Positions 26,029 through 34,605 of a stretch of DNA of 37,117 nucleotides are shown piece by piece. The notes beneath the pieces were generated by a model, which was given only the letters and a program-made list of their open reading frames with translations, ran no database searches and had not been told where the DNA came from. Position 1 is the stretch's first letter. Every line of letters begins with the position of its first letter. The translations under genes and the position numbers were made by a program. This stretch comes from a virus: IMG/VR virus record IMGVR_UViG_3300030117_002182, positions 1 through 37,117 of that record. One strand, given 5' to 3'.

Positions 26029-26862
26029 TTAATTATCTAATCTTTTTTCTATGTTTGAGTATATTTCCATACCTTCATCGGTTTTAAACCAATGCGCTAA
26101 AGCTGTGTATGGATGCTCGTCAAATGGTACTGTCATTAATTTTCTACCATTACTTCCCCATAAGAAGTTTCTTTGGTCAGATGATAATCTTAGTATACCA
26201 TTTTCAACAGCTCTAATACCAAAGTTTCTAAGCATAACATTTTCATCATCAGCAAGTTCTAAGAACAATTTTGGATTGTTTCTAGCAAACACTAATAAAT
26301 CACGTCTAAGTTCCTTAGAACTCAACTTAGATACCTCAGATCCAATCTCTACTCTCATAATAGCTTCAGCCATATCTATATCGATGTTTCTAGCGGCTAC
26401 TAAAGCTTCTACCTGCATTTCTAAAACATCTATTTCATCAGCAGCTATTTGAGAAGGCTTGTGTTCTATGTATATTTTATCTTTATGTGGATGATACAAA
26501 GATAATAATTTTTGTAAAACAGTTTTTTCTTTTGGAACAAACAAACTTCCAGATCTAAAAATAATATGCTCTAATCTTTGATCACCTTTCATCTCGTCAA
26601 CAAATGGAGTGTTTTGATTTGAACAATATTTTAATTCTCTTTCGTAACCTTTTTCTTTGTCAAACCAGTAAATTGCACTGGCTTTAATAGATCTTGACAG
26701 AGGTTTTCTATCACCTTTTAAATGGTAAATTCTATCTTTTATTTCCCACTCATTTTTAGGTTTAACTCTCTCTCTTGCTTTTGGTTCTTCAACCATTACA
26801 GTTTCTATAACTGTTTCTTCAATTTGAGGCTCTTCAACCTCTACTTTTTTCTTTTTTGACAT
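26029..26862 (-). CDS. Conserved head-associated protein
   Basis: 277 residues. It begins with a Lys tract and an acidic N-terminus (about 1-36, many Glu and Val), probably disordered. The conserved core follows: HLKGDRKPLS (48-57), IYWFDKEKGYERELKYCSNQ (64-83), NTPFVDEMKGDQRLEHI (84-100), FRSGSLFVPKEK. The second half is helical (DEIDVLEMQVEALVAARN, AEAIMRVEIGSEVSKLS, LLVFARNNPKLFLELADDE). I recall this core from proteins encoded directly after the capsid gene in crAss-like and flavobacterial podoviruses. No enzyme motif is visible. A capsid-accessory or head-vertex role is inferred from position. Its mRNA is flanked by two hairpins, one just upstream and one just downstream, so it may be expressed at a different level from the capsid gene. 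Confidence 0.75.
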   Translation of the reverse strand: MSKKKKVEVEEPQIEETVIETVMVEEPKARERVKPKNEWEIKDRIYHLKGDRKPLSRSIKASAIYWFDKEKGYERELKYCSNQNTPFVDEMKGDQRLEHIIFRSGSLFVPKEKTVLQKLLSLYHPHKDKIYIEHKPSQIAADEIDVLEMQVEALVAARNIDIDMAEAIMRVEIGSEVSKLSSKELRRDLLVFARNNPKLFLELADDENVMLRNFGIRAVENGILRLSSDQRNFLWGSNGRKLMTVPFDEHPYTALAHWFKTDEGMEIYSNIEKRLDN

Positions 26863-26878
26863 AATATAATATATAATA
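26863..26878 (-). promoter_or_regulatory. A/T-only translation leader before the head-associated gene
   Basis: The bases upstream of this ATG contain no G or C. The last 11 before the start codon match those before the scaffold gene, and no Shine-Dalgarno sequence is present. This fits start-site choice by an unstructured A/T leader, as in Bacteroidota. The site supports the start at 26862. Confidence 0.4.
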
Positions 26879-26890
26879 AAATTAATAAAT

Positions 26891-26920
26891 AAAGGGTCGA
26901 GGCCGAAGCCCCGATCCTTT
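26891..26920 (-). terminator. UUCG-loop terminator after the major capsid gene
   Basis: On the minus strand two 13-base arms pair around a C(UUCG)G tetraloop, with one A-C mismatch and one G-U pair (arms 26908-26920 and 26891-26903). A U-rich run (ATTTATTAATTTTATT) follows. It is the most GC-rich patch in the area and begins 11 bases after the capsid stop, so it should end or process most capsid mRNA. Confidence 0.82.
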
Positions 26921-26931
26921 TATATAAATGC

Positions 26932-28440
26932 TTACTTCAATAACATGAAGTTGTTAGCACCTTGAGTAATTAAACATCTCTCAGTTAACATGTGAAGTTG
27001 CATTGCATCTAAAGCAGATGTAGCAGCTCCTACAGAACCAGTAACCCATGACTTCATTCTTCTGTCATCAGTTTGTGAAGCTCTGTATCTTACGTGTAAG
27101 AAAGGACGTCTTATGTTTGCTCCAACCATTTGGTCGTAAACAGATGAAGTACCAGCAGGTATCATAATACCTCTAGTTGCATTTGCAACACTAGCAGCAT
27201 TAATACCACCTCTAGTAGCTAAATCATTTAGGTATCTAAAGTCAGACTTGTAGAAGTCATAAGAACCTCTTCTAAACCCAGAGAAACCTAAGTTTAATGC
27301 CATGTCTTCAGAGTTAGAGAATACTCCGTAAGAAGTACCACCAGCTCCGTAAGAATTCATAGAAGCTAACATGTCGTCCATAGCTAGAGACGTAGTTCTA
27401 TTTACAAACATCATATTTTCTTCAATAGCACCTTGCTTGTCGAACTCAGCTAAAATCGCATCGAACTCAGCTAAATCAGTAGAAGCATTTACACCAGTGA
27501 TTCCAGAAGTTATATTACCTCTAGATTCTACAGCTGCAAATAAACCTTCTGTACCAACAGGCTCACCTGCTGCTGATCCTTTAAGAGTTTCAGCACCATC
27601 AAGAACAGATGAACTGTCGTTTTTCTCAGCTTCAATCATAGCCATTTCAATGTAATCATTAAAACGAGCTCTAGTGTCAGACTCTGCTTTTAAGTACCAT
27701 AAGTAACCAGATTGTCCAGTTTCAGAAGAAATTTCTACCCAACCAATTTTAGAAACATCAGAACCTGATACTTCGTAGTAATCTTTCATGATAATTGGTT
27801 TGTTGCTGAAAGTTTTAAATCTTGGTTCGTTAGCGCCTCTTGTTTCAACTTCGTTAGAAGAAGCACCACCAGCCATGTACTTTGAACCTTTACCATATTC
27901 AGAACCAAATACTAATATAGTAGTTTCGTTGTCAGTTGCTTGTGCTGATAATGCAGCAGCTCCTTTATCATAAGGAAGAACATCAATAGTAGTAGCCGCA
28001 ACTGTAACAACTAAACACTTAACAATACCATTAGTGTCATCAGCTACAATAACCATGTCATTAACACGTATACCGTGCCCGTCACTTGATATATTTATAC
28101 CATCAATGTCTTTTTGTATTGTTATTTGTGAAGATGTTGTAGAGTTTACAGTCGCACCACTACCAGATGCTACTTTACCAGTGTATGATAAGTGTAATCT
28201 ACCTTGTTCAGACCAAACGACTTGATCAGCCGTCATAGCCTCTTCAGCCCCAACTTGTGATAAGAAACCTGAAATAGTTCTCGGTCCGAAAACTTCAGCT
28301 TCTTTCTCCATTAGGTCTGGTACATATTGTTGACCCCAGCCAGCGTTTGCTGCATCAGCTAGGTCTAAATAATTTGTAGCTAGTGTTTGCTTCTTAGGAG
28401 CAGGTACACTATTCAAATTATCTCCAGGAGTAATTGCCAT
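26932..28440 (-). CDS. Major capsid protein
   Basis: 502 residues. It follows the scaffold gene, the usual head-gene order. The N-terminal region has GWGQQYVPDLMEKEAEVFGP (34-53), RTISGFLSQVGAEEAMTADQ (54-73) and VVWSEQGRLHLSY (75-87), motifs I recall from capsid proteins of crAss-like phages (HK97 fold). A beta insertion (about 100-180) with IRVNDMVIVADD follows. Then come long helical and strand segments typical of the A and P domains (YLWYLKAESDTRARFNDYIE, LAEFDAILAEFDKQGAIEEN, MFVNRTTSLAMDDMLASM). The C-terminus has FLHVRYRASQTDDRRMKSWV. The strong UUCG hairpin right after the gene fits very high, separately controlled expression. An A/T-only leader precedes the ATG. Confidence 0.88.
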   Translation of the reverse strand: MAITPGDNLNSVPAPKKQTLATNYLDLADAANAGWGQQYVPDLMEKEAEVFGPRTISGFLSQVGAEEAMTADQVVWSEQGRLHLSYTGKVASGSGATVNSTTSSQITIQKDIDGINISSDGHGIRVNDMVIVADDTNGIVKCLVVTVAATTIDVLPYDKGAAALSAQATDNETTILVFGSEYGKGSKYMAGGASSNEVETRGANEPRFKTFSNKPIIMKDYYEVSGSDVSKIGWVEISSETGQSGYLWYLKAESDTRARFNDYIEMAMIEAEKNDSSSVLDGAETLKGSAAGEPVGTEGLFAAVESRGNITSGITGVNASTDLAEFDAILAEFDKQGAIEENMMFVNRTTSLAMDDMLASMNSYGAGGTSYGVFSNSEDMALNLGFSGFRRGSYDFYKSDFRYLNDLATRGGINAASVANATRGIMIPAGTSSVYDQMVGANIRRPFLHVRYRASQTDDRRMKSWVTGSVGAATSALDAMQLHMLTERCLITQGANNFMLLK

Positions 28441-28460
28441 AATTTTTAATTTTTAAATTG

Positions 28461-29648
28461 TTATTTATTTTTGATTTTGAATTTGAAATCATTAGAACTA
28501 TCACCTAAAACTTTTACTTTAATACCTCCAGCTTCAACAACCCCATGTGATTGTCTCGGGCTCATATCGATATTTTTAGATTTAGCTATACTATCTTTTA
28601 AAGCATCAGCCTTACCTTGTTCGTAAAAATGATTAGCAACAGCATCTGGATTCATAGCTGTAAACATTGATTTATGGTAACCCTTAGCGTCTGTTAGTGT
28701 TGAATTTTTATCTAAAAACTTTTTAGTAAAATTAGTTATATCACTTTGAACTTGTTTTACGTTATCAACGTCTTTAACGTTAAATCTAAATTTTTTGTCC
28801 CCAACGTTGTATTCAAAACCTTTGAAATTTTTGTTAAAGACTTCGTCTGTCTTCTTTGTAAAAACAGACTGAGAGTGTTGTGCTGCTTTGTCTAACTCTT
28901 CTGATTCCTTGTTGTATCTGTTGAAAAAATCAATAGCTTTTTGCTGTTCTTTTGTTAACTTGCTTCCAGCCTTAATTTCTTCATAATATTTGGACTTCGC
29001 ACCGTCCAGGTGTTGCTTTGCTTCGGCAACTTGCTCTTTCAAAGCTAATTTCTTTCTTTTTATTTCTATTTCAGTCTCAAGCTCTTCGTCATAATTAAAC
29101 TGATCTTCAAGCATAAATTCTATCTCATCACTGCTTAAGTGTGGTTTTGTTTGACTGTAATATTCTTTAAGTAATTGATTTTCATTTAACTCAGAGTAAT
29201 CTTGATTTAATCTAACATAGTCATTTAAATTACCACCAGTTTCTTCCATAAAATCAACAAGCTTTTGTATGTTTTCTGGTAAAGCACTTCCAGTTTCCAT
29301 AGATTTAGTTATAGCTTGTTCAGCTTCGTCAGCTAAATCCTCAACTTGCTCGTTTATTTCTTCGTCTGTAATTTCTTCTACAACTGGTGTTTCTTGTGCT
29401 TCAACTTCCGGTTGTACTTCTTTTTGTTCTTGTACGGCCCCGGCATCTTCAACGACTTCAACAACTCCTGTGTCGTTAGTGTTATTGTTTGTAACCTCTT
29501 CTTTGGTTTCATTTTCTTGTGGGTTTTCTGTTAAATTAACCTTTATAGGCTCGTTGTCTTGAGTAAACTTTTTTACTTTTGGTTTGTTTTTTACTTTAAT
29601 TTTTCCAACCTCGTTGTCTACGGTTGGCTCTTGTTTTTTCTTTGCCAT
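28461..29648 (-). CDS. Scaffolding protein
   Basis: 395 residues between portal and capsid genes, where scaffold proteins are usually encoded. The N-terminal half is charged and low-complexity, with a long run rich in Glu, Val, Asn and Thr (about 35-115). The middle is helical and coiled-coil-like (EIKRKKLALKEQVAEAKQHL, residues about 197-216). The C-terminal part is more ordered and basic (FKGFEYNVGDKKFRFNVKDV and GGIKVKVLGDSSNDFKFKIK), as expected for a capsid-binding tail. No protease motif is visible, so the protein is probably not self-cleaving. It is expected to direct capsid assembly and then leave or stay inside. The assignment rests on composition and order. Confidence 0.77.
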   Translation of the reverse strand: MAKKKQEPTVDNEVGKIKVKNKPKVKKFTQDNEPIKVNLTENPQENETKEEVTNNNTNDTGVVEVVEDAGAVQEQKEVQPEVEAQETPVVEEITDEEINEQVEDLADEAEQAITKSMETGSALPENIQKLVDFMEETGGNLNDYVRLNQDYSELNENQLLKEYYSQTKPHLSSDEIEFMLEDQFNYDEELETEIEIKRKKLALKEQVAEAKQHLDGAKSKYYEEIKAGSKLTKEQQKAIDFFNRYNKESEELDKAAQHSQSVFTKKTDEVFNKNFKGFEYNVGDKKFRFNVKDVDNVKQVQSDITNFTKKFLDKNSTLTDAKGYHKSMFTAMNPDAVANHFYEQGKADALKDSIAKSKNIDMSPRQSHGVVEAGGIKVKVLGDSSNDFKFKIKNK

Positions 29649-29664
29649 AATATAATATAATAAT
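29649..29664 (-). promoter_or_regulatory. A/T-only translation leader before the scaffold gene
   Basis: This leader is made only of A and T and shares its last 11 bases plus the ATG with the leader of the head-associated gene at 26862. There is no Shine-Dalgarno sequence. It supports the start at 29648 and Bacteroidota-type initiation. Confidence 0.4.
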
Positions 29665-29678
29665 AATTAATAATTTGT

Positions 29679-32114
29679 TTAAACGCTAGGATCGAACTGG
29701 CTAGATTGAGGGCCCATATTTGCTCCAGCACCTTCGCCAGGTTCTTCACCTGCAAAATCTTTAGGTGGTCTATCGTTATTTCTCTGATCAATCATTTGTG
29801 ATTGTTGAGAAGCTTGTATTCTTGTTCTTTGATCTTTTCTATCTTCTTTTTCAGACTCTTTAGCACTATTAACCTGCATATCTAATTGCTTAAGCTGCAT
29901 GTCGTGTTGAAACTGTAGTTGCATTATTTGTTTTTTCATTTCAGTTTCTTGCAACATTTTTTGTGCATCCATTTGAGCTTTCATTTGCTCTAACATAGCC
30001 TCTGCCTGAGATTTAGCTTGTTCTTTTTGAACTTCTAACTGAGCGGCCGCTTGCTGTGTCTGCATATTAGCCTGTGCTTGTTGTTGTATATTTCTTTCTG
30101 CTATAACCTGATCTTTTACCTGCTTCTTTTGTCTTCTAATTTTTAATACTTGATTTGCAAGTTTTATATTTTTAATTTCTCTTACGTCAATAGCATCTTC
30201 TAACTCTATAGATTGTTGTGCTAACGCCTGTTGTATATTGTTTTCTAGCAAAGCTTTTTCTTCTTCGTCTGGTGATAACTCTATAAATATACCAAAGTCA
30301 TGTATATGTAGTTCTCCTAAATCTGCTAACGTACCAACATTATTAGCGCCTATTTGTTGTGCAAAAGACTCTCTATTAGGAGAGTATTCTAAAACATCTG
30401 ATATTCTCAACGATAAAGACTCTGCTATTTCAGCTGTTAAAAGTAATCCAGACTGCAATATATGTCTGGTTGCTGTATTACTGTTTGCAGCGGCTATTTT
30501 TTGTACGCCAACAAGCGCGTTGCTATCAGGCATACTACCATCTCTTGCTTCGTTTAATCCGGTTACGTCTCTTATCATCTGTAGGTAATAGTTGTAGTTA
30601 CCAATAAGAGCTTGTAGCTTTTGTCCTCCAGCGCCTGTTGTTATTTCCTGTATAGGCACTTTACCAGGGTTCATGTCACCTTCTTGTGTAAATGATCTAC
30701 CGATAACACTACCTGTTTGGAAGAACATATTTAAAGCTTCCTGCGGGTTATAGTTAGTTCCGTTACCTAAGTCTATTTCCGCTAAACCGTCTGCGTCTAG
30801 ATAAACACCGTCCGGCGTCATACGTGACATTACTTGTTGTATTTTTAAATGTGTCAACTGAATCATATCAGCAAAACCAGTTATACGTTTTACTAATGAG
30901 TCTATTCTACCCTCGTACATTCTAGGTGCCACAATAGAATAATTCATCTTGACTTTAGCATGATCACTTTTAGATCTCATCATGTTTTTAGATACCTCCC
31001 ACTTAAGTAGTTTGTTTATACCTATTATTTTAGCGCCTTCAAATAAACACTCTATCTGTCTAGAAACTTTAGTATATTCACCTTGTTTATCTTGAGGTGG
31101 ATTAAACCCATCGTCTTTTTCAATAGCTTTGTCTGCACCTGTAGAACTTTGTTTTAACTTATAAACCTCGTTCATATATGTTTTGTATTCAAAATATAAA
31201 ACTTGAACTTTGTTTTGATCTACGTGTTTGTTTGCGTAGCTTTTATTGTTTAGCGTTCTGTTTTTACTTGGGTTAGCTGTTTTAATTATTTCTTCTAAAT
31301 CTTGTTGTTGTAAAAACGGAAATTGTTTAGCTAGTTCATTTATAGGTATTTCTTTAACTTCACCAACATAGTATACGTCGTCAAAATAAGGTGATTCAGT
31401 GTGTGAGTAAACTAAGTTAGCAGGATCAACATAATCTATAGTTATACCATCAGAAGTATTATAGTTTGTTTTAGCAGCAGCTATACCTAAAACTGTTAAA
31501 TCGTAAAAAAGTCTTTTACGCATAACCTCATATTTGTTTCGCTCAAAAACAGTATTAATAGCTTGCTCCTCTGCTATCTCTACGGCTTGTTTATATGTTA
31601 ACTGCATGTGAACAGCTAACTCTTCTTTAGACTCTGGTAATTGGTTTTTATCGTTTTCGTATAAGTTTAAGCCAAAAGACTCTGCTACAAAGTCGTTAAA
31701 CTCCATACTGTTCATGTCTTTCATTATAGACTCCATATACATAGATCTCTCCGCTACGCTATAAGGGTCTTGCGCAAACGCTTTTACATCGTAAGTTCTT
31801 TCAGCTATTCCGTTTACTACAATGTCTACAAACTTAGATATAATTGGAACTGGTTTCCAATCTAAGTTAAGGTATGATAAATCACCGTTAATAGATAATT
31901 CATCTTTATATTTTTGTATTGATTGTTCTCCTCTAGCATATAATCTTAATTCTCTAAAATTATTGTTGCTATTAACATATCTATAGTGGTTGTTATTATT
32001 TCCAAACCACTCTCCCTCTATAGCTCTAGCTACTTTTAAACCATAGTCATAACTCAACTTTTCAGCATCACTTACAACTTGACTAGGAAAATTATAATGA
32101 ACAGACTCTGCCAT
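29679..32114 (-). CDS. Portal protein
   Basis: 811 residues, directly after the large terminase. Near the N-terminus are GEWFGNNNNHYRY (34-46), ELRLYARGEQSIQKYK (55-70) and SYLNLDWKPVPIISKFVDIV (80-99), which I recall as the hallmark of crAss-like and flavobacterial podovirus portals. The central part (about 170-560) is a mix of helices and strands, including ITGFADMIQLTHLKIQQVMS and NSNTATRHILQSGLLLTAEI, consistent with the stem and crown of a portal. From about 640 the chain becomes a Gln-rich coiled coil with many repeated QAQANMQTQQAA-like segments, then a disordered Pro/Gly end. It should form the dodecameric DNA channel at one capsid vertex. The long Gln-rich tail may reach into the capsid or bind ejection proteins. 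Confidence 0.85.
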   Translation of the reverse strand: MAESVHYNFPSQVVSDAEKLSYDYGLKVARAIEGEWFGNNNNHYRYVNSNNNFRELRLYARGEQSIQKYKDELSINGDLSYLNLDWKPVPIISKFVDIVVNGIAERTYDVKAFAQDPYSVAERSMYMESIMKDMNSMEFNDFVAESFGLNLYENDKNQLPESKEELAVHMQLTYKQAVEIAEEQAINTVFERNKYEVMRKRLFYDLTVLGIAAAKTNYNTSDGITIDYVDPANLVYSHTESPYFDDVYYVGEVKEIPINELAKQFPFLQQQDLEEIIKTANPSKNRTLNNKSYANKHVDQNKVQVLYFEYKTYMNEVYKLKQSSTGADKAIEKDDGFNPPQDKQGEYTKVSRQIECLFEGAKIIGINKLLKWEVSKNMMRSKSDHAKVKMNYSIVAPRMYEGRIDSLVKRITGFADMIQLTHLKIQQVMSRMTPDGVYLDADGLAEIDLGNGTNYNPQEALNMFFQTGSVIGRSFTQEGDMNPGKVPIQEITTGAGGQKLQALIGNYNYYLQMIRDVTGLNEARDGSMPDSNALVGVQKIAAANSNTATRHILQSGLLLTAEIAESLSLRISDVLEYSPNRESFAQQIGANNVGTLADLGELHIHDFGIFIELSPDEEEKALLENNIQQALAQQSIELEDAIDVREIKNIKLANQVLKIRRQKKQVKDQVIAERNIQQQAQANMQTQQAAAQLEVQKEQAKSQAEAMLEQMKAQMDAQKMLQETEMKKQIMQLQFQHDMQLKQLDMQVNSAKESEKEDRKDQRTRIQASQQSQMIDQRNNDRPPKDFAGEEPGEGAGANMGPQSSQFDPSV

Positions 32115-32116
32115 AT

Positions 32117-34330
32117 TTATTTTATTAATTTTGATATATTTCCAGTATTACTATATTTTGCAATACTTATATTAAGTTTTGGTTTTTCTATTTTTGCGTT
32201 GGGATGATATAAATGCCTGTTACAAGCCATAATAGCTAAACCACTACTTATGGTAGCATCATATTTTGTTCTTTTAGTTATATCAAATCTAGCCCAATCA
32301 TTCAATGTTCTATTAAAATATATATTACCATAGTTACCATCATTTAAATGACCAACATGTTGCTGTATATACATTTCAATTGCAGCGGCGTGCGCTTGCT
32401 TAATATCTTCACTGGAGTTTGGTATTCCTCCTATTTCTTTTTCTGTGGTAGAAAGTTTGTTCCATAGTTTATCAGGCCTATTCATACTAAAACCTCTATA
32501 GCCTCTACGTCTTAAATGGTATAATAATCTAGGCTTGTTATTCTCACACAATAGTGGCATACTATAAAAAACTAACGCCATTAAAACATCTTCAAAAAAT
32601 ATTTCAGCAGTTTGAGGTCTAGCTACATATTCTAAAAAGAAGTGGTTTGGTGGGCAGTCTTCCATACTAAACCTAGTCAACCCGTGTAAAGCACCGTTAG
32701 ATCCCTTGCCATCAACTGTTCCTGATATGTCGTAACTGTCACAGCCAAAAGCGCCCATGTGTTCGTTAACTGGATATTTAATACCGTTTTTAACTATTAT
32801 TCTGTTTTGCAAATGACTTGGTGGTACCCAACTAACTTTAAACCTGCCTTTTGGATCTGGATAAAATATAACTTGCGTATCTTTAATACCATTAACCCAT
32901 TGAAAGTTTCCTGTACTTACGTTACCCTGAGCTCCTATGCCTTCGTTGTAATCTATCTGCTCGTATATCTTCACTAAGTTAAATATACTGTTTAATGCCT
33001 CATCTCTAAACGCATGTTCTTCTGTTCTTGGAAACTGTCTGTAAAACTCATTTAAAGCGTCTTGATCTTGTTTTAATCCCTCTGCCTCATTTTCCCAGTG
33101 TTCAATTATTCCATAATCAATTAATTCACCGTCTGGTCCGAGTACATCATCACTTGGGTTATTAAATACAGGTTGTCCGTATTGGTCAATAAATCCTTCA
33201 TAGTTCCATTCCATTGGTATAAAAAGAGAATATAAACCAGACTTTGTTTGTCCATTACGATTTCTCTGTGTAACGTCTGAATCATTGTATAGTTTTTTAA
33301 AGTTATCACCACCTTTGTCAAGAGCGTTACTCGTTGATCCCATCATGCACTTACCAACTATTTTACTACCTAATCTTAAACAAGTTTTTGTAACCCTCCA
33401 GTTGTTTAATATATTATCAGGCCTTTCCCATTTACCACTTTCATCATGCACAAGCAGGTTTAACTTTTCCCCATCATAACTATTGTCTCCAGTGTTTTTC
33501 CAGTCGATAGTAGTATCAAGACCAACTAAATCTTCTTGCTTTTCGTTAGCTGTTATCTTTTTTCTTGTAAACTTACTAGCAGGCACTCTATAAGCTAATT
33601 CAGTTTTTGGCCTATCCATACCATCTTGTATTGGTTTAAAAAAGAAAGGGTAGTTAACTGATATTGGAACAACTTTATCTGTAAACATTTTCTTAGCGTC
33701 TGCACCTGATTTAGATAATATACCATATCTACTATCACTTGATATAGTGGCTAAATTAACTGTTTCTGCGCTTGACATAAAAGAAAACCCACTACGTCTG
33801 TTTTTAAGGTAACACATACCGTAACATCTTTTATCAGCTTTACACGCTTCCCAGAATATAAAAAATAATCTATTTGCCTCTCTGTAGTCTGGTGCACCAA
33901 TATCTATTTTACTCCATTGTAAATACATATAGTGTGTACCGGTTATCCAGGTTGGTTTACCATTATTCATAAACCAAAAACCTTCTTCTCGACGTTTAAA
34001 CTCTTCGTCTATATAATCGTACCACTGTTCTTTTTGCTCGTCCGGATAACTTCTCCAGTCAAATATATTTTTAATCCTTTGTAGTTCTTTAGGATATTCT
34101 TGTCTTACCCACTTGTTTTCTGGGTGCTTGTATATTTCTTTTGGTGGTTTAGGTAAAGCTATAGCTAAATTCTGTATTTCTATAATTTCACCAATAACAC
34201 CGTTGTGAGACAACACGATTAGATCGTGTTCTTTGTTATAACCGTATTTCCATTTTTTACCGCGGTTCATACGTGTTACAGTAGTTCTTTTTATAGGCTC
34301 TACCGTCTTAACTAAACTTTGATTGTACAT
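32117..34330 (-). CDS. terL: Terminase large subunit (ATPase-nuclease)
   Basis: 737 residues. The start overlaps the preceding stop (TAATG). An adaptor-like N-terminus leads to GFWFMNNGKPTWITGTHYMY (117-136), a signature I recall from crAss-like terminases. The P-loop is unusual: L-K-N-R-R-S-G-F-S (185-193), without the usual Gly-Lys-Thr/Ser end. The Walker B with catalytic Glu is L-L-V-H295-D296-E297, followed by SGKW. The nuclease half has GCD531SYDISG and, near the C-terminus, FDITKRTKYD691, giving two of the RNase H-fold metal-binding acids; a third is likely between them. It should drive DNA into the capsid and cut concatemers. Length and motif order suit a full, active terminase. Confidence 0.9.
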   Translation of the reverse strand: MYNQSLVKTVEPIKRTTVTRMNRGKKWKYGYNKEHDLIVLSHNGVIGEIIEIQNLAIALPKPPKEIYKHPENKWVRQEYPKELQRIKNIFDWRSYPDEQKEQWYDYIDEEFKRREEGFWFMNNGKPTWITGTHYMYLQWSKIDIGAPDYREANRLFFIFWEACKADKRCYGMCYLKNRRSGFSFMSSAETVNLATISSDSRYGILSKSGADAKKMFTDKVVPISVNYPFFFKPIQDGMDRPKTELAYRVPASKFTRKKITANEKQEDLVGLDTTIDWKNTGDNSYDGEKLNLLVHDESGKWERPDNILNNWRVTKTCLRLGSKIVGKCMMGSTSNALDKGGDNFKKLYNDSDVTQRNRNGQTKSGLYSLFIPMEWNYEGFIDQYGQPVFNNPSDDVLGPDGELIDYGIIEHWENEAEGLKQDQDALNEFYRQFPRTEEHAFRDEALNSIFNLVKIYEQIDYNEGIGAQGNVSTGNFQWVNGIKDTQVIFYPDPKGRFKVSWVPPSHLQNRIIVKNGIKYPVNEHMGAFGCDSYDISGTVDGKGSNGALHGLTRFSMEDCPPNHFFLEYVARPQTAEIFFEDVLMALVFYSMPLLCENNKPRLLYHLRRRGYRGFSMNRPDKLWNKLSTTEKEIGGIPNSSEDIKQAHAAAIEMYIQQHVGHLNDGNYGNIYFNRTLNDWARFDITKRTKYDATISSGLAIMACNRHLYHPNAKIEKPKLNISIAKYSNTGNISKLIK

Positions 34331-34605
34331 TACTTAGATCTACCTTCTGCGAATCCTTTAAAGACCGTTTTCTTTGCCTCTTCAGGTGCTTTGCCCTCAA
34401 GCAAGTTTTCTTCTTCTTGGATTCTGTTAAGTATTTCGAATGCGTCAAATATAGCTAGTTTTTTAGTAGCTGCGGCATTTTTTAATCTATCTGCTGATAT
34501 ATCATCGTCTGAATCTACAATAGGTTCTTTAGCAACCTTAATCAGTTCCTCCACTGCTTTTTGCCCAGCTTGGATTATACTTTTCTTCGTTTCCTTCGTA
34601 TTCAT
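34330..34605 (-). CDS. Small protein upstream of terL, candidate terminase small subunit
   Basis: 91 residues, almost all helix. It contains AGQKAVEELIKVAKEP (13-28), then an acidic stretch, then DRLKNAAATKKLAIFDAFEI (39-58) and LNRI, and ends KGFAEGRSK. The DRLKNAAATKKLAIFDA block is the part I would expect to be conserved. Position directly before and coupled to the large terminase, small size and helical nature fit a small terminase subunit, although no helix-turn-helix is clear. Its first 22 codons overlap the end of the GroES-like gene in another frame (68 bases). A later start is possible, but the next ATG is not in a better place. Confidence that it is a gene is high; the small-terminase role is inferred. 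Confidence 0.75.
   Translation of the reverse strand: MNTKETKKSIIQAGQKAVEELIKVAKEPIVDSDDDISADRLKNAAATKKLAIFDAFEILNRIQEEENLLEGKAPEEAKKTVFKGFAEGRSK

Noticed and set aside
26863-28461. Bacteroidota-type promoter (TTTG / TAnnTTTG) upstream of the capsid gene and the following gene
   Set aside because: The short leaders are A/T-only and show no convincing pair of elements at the right spacing; I could not support any promoter.
33121-33321. Second minus-strand frame of 66 codons inside the terminase gene
   Set aside because: It is out of frame within the conserved ATPase part of the large terminase and has no motif or independent start context.
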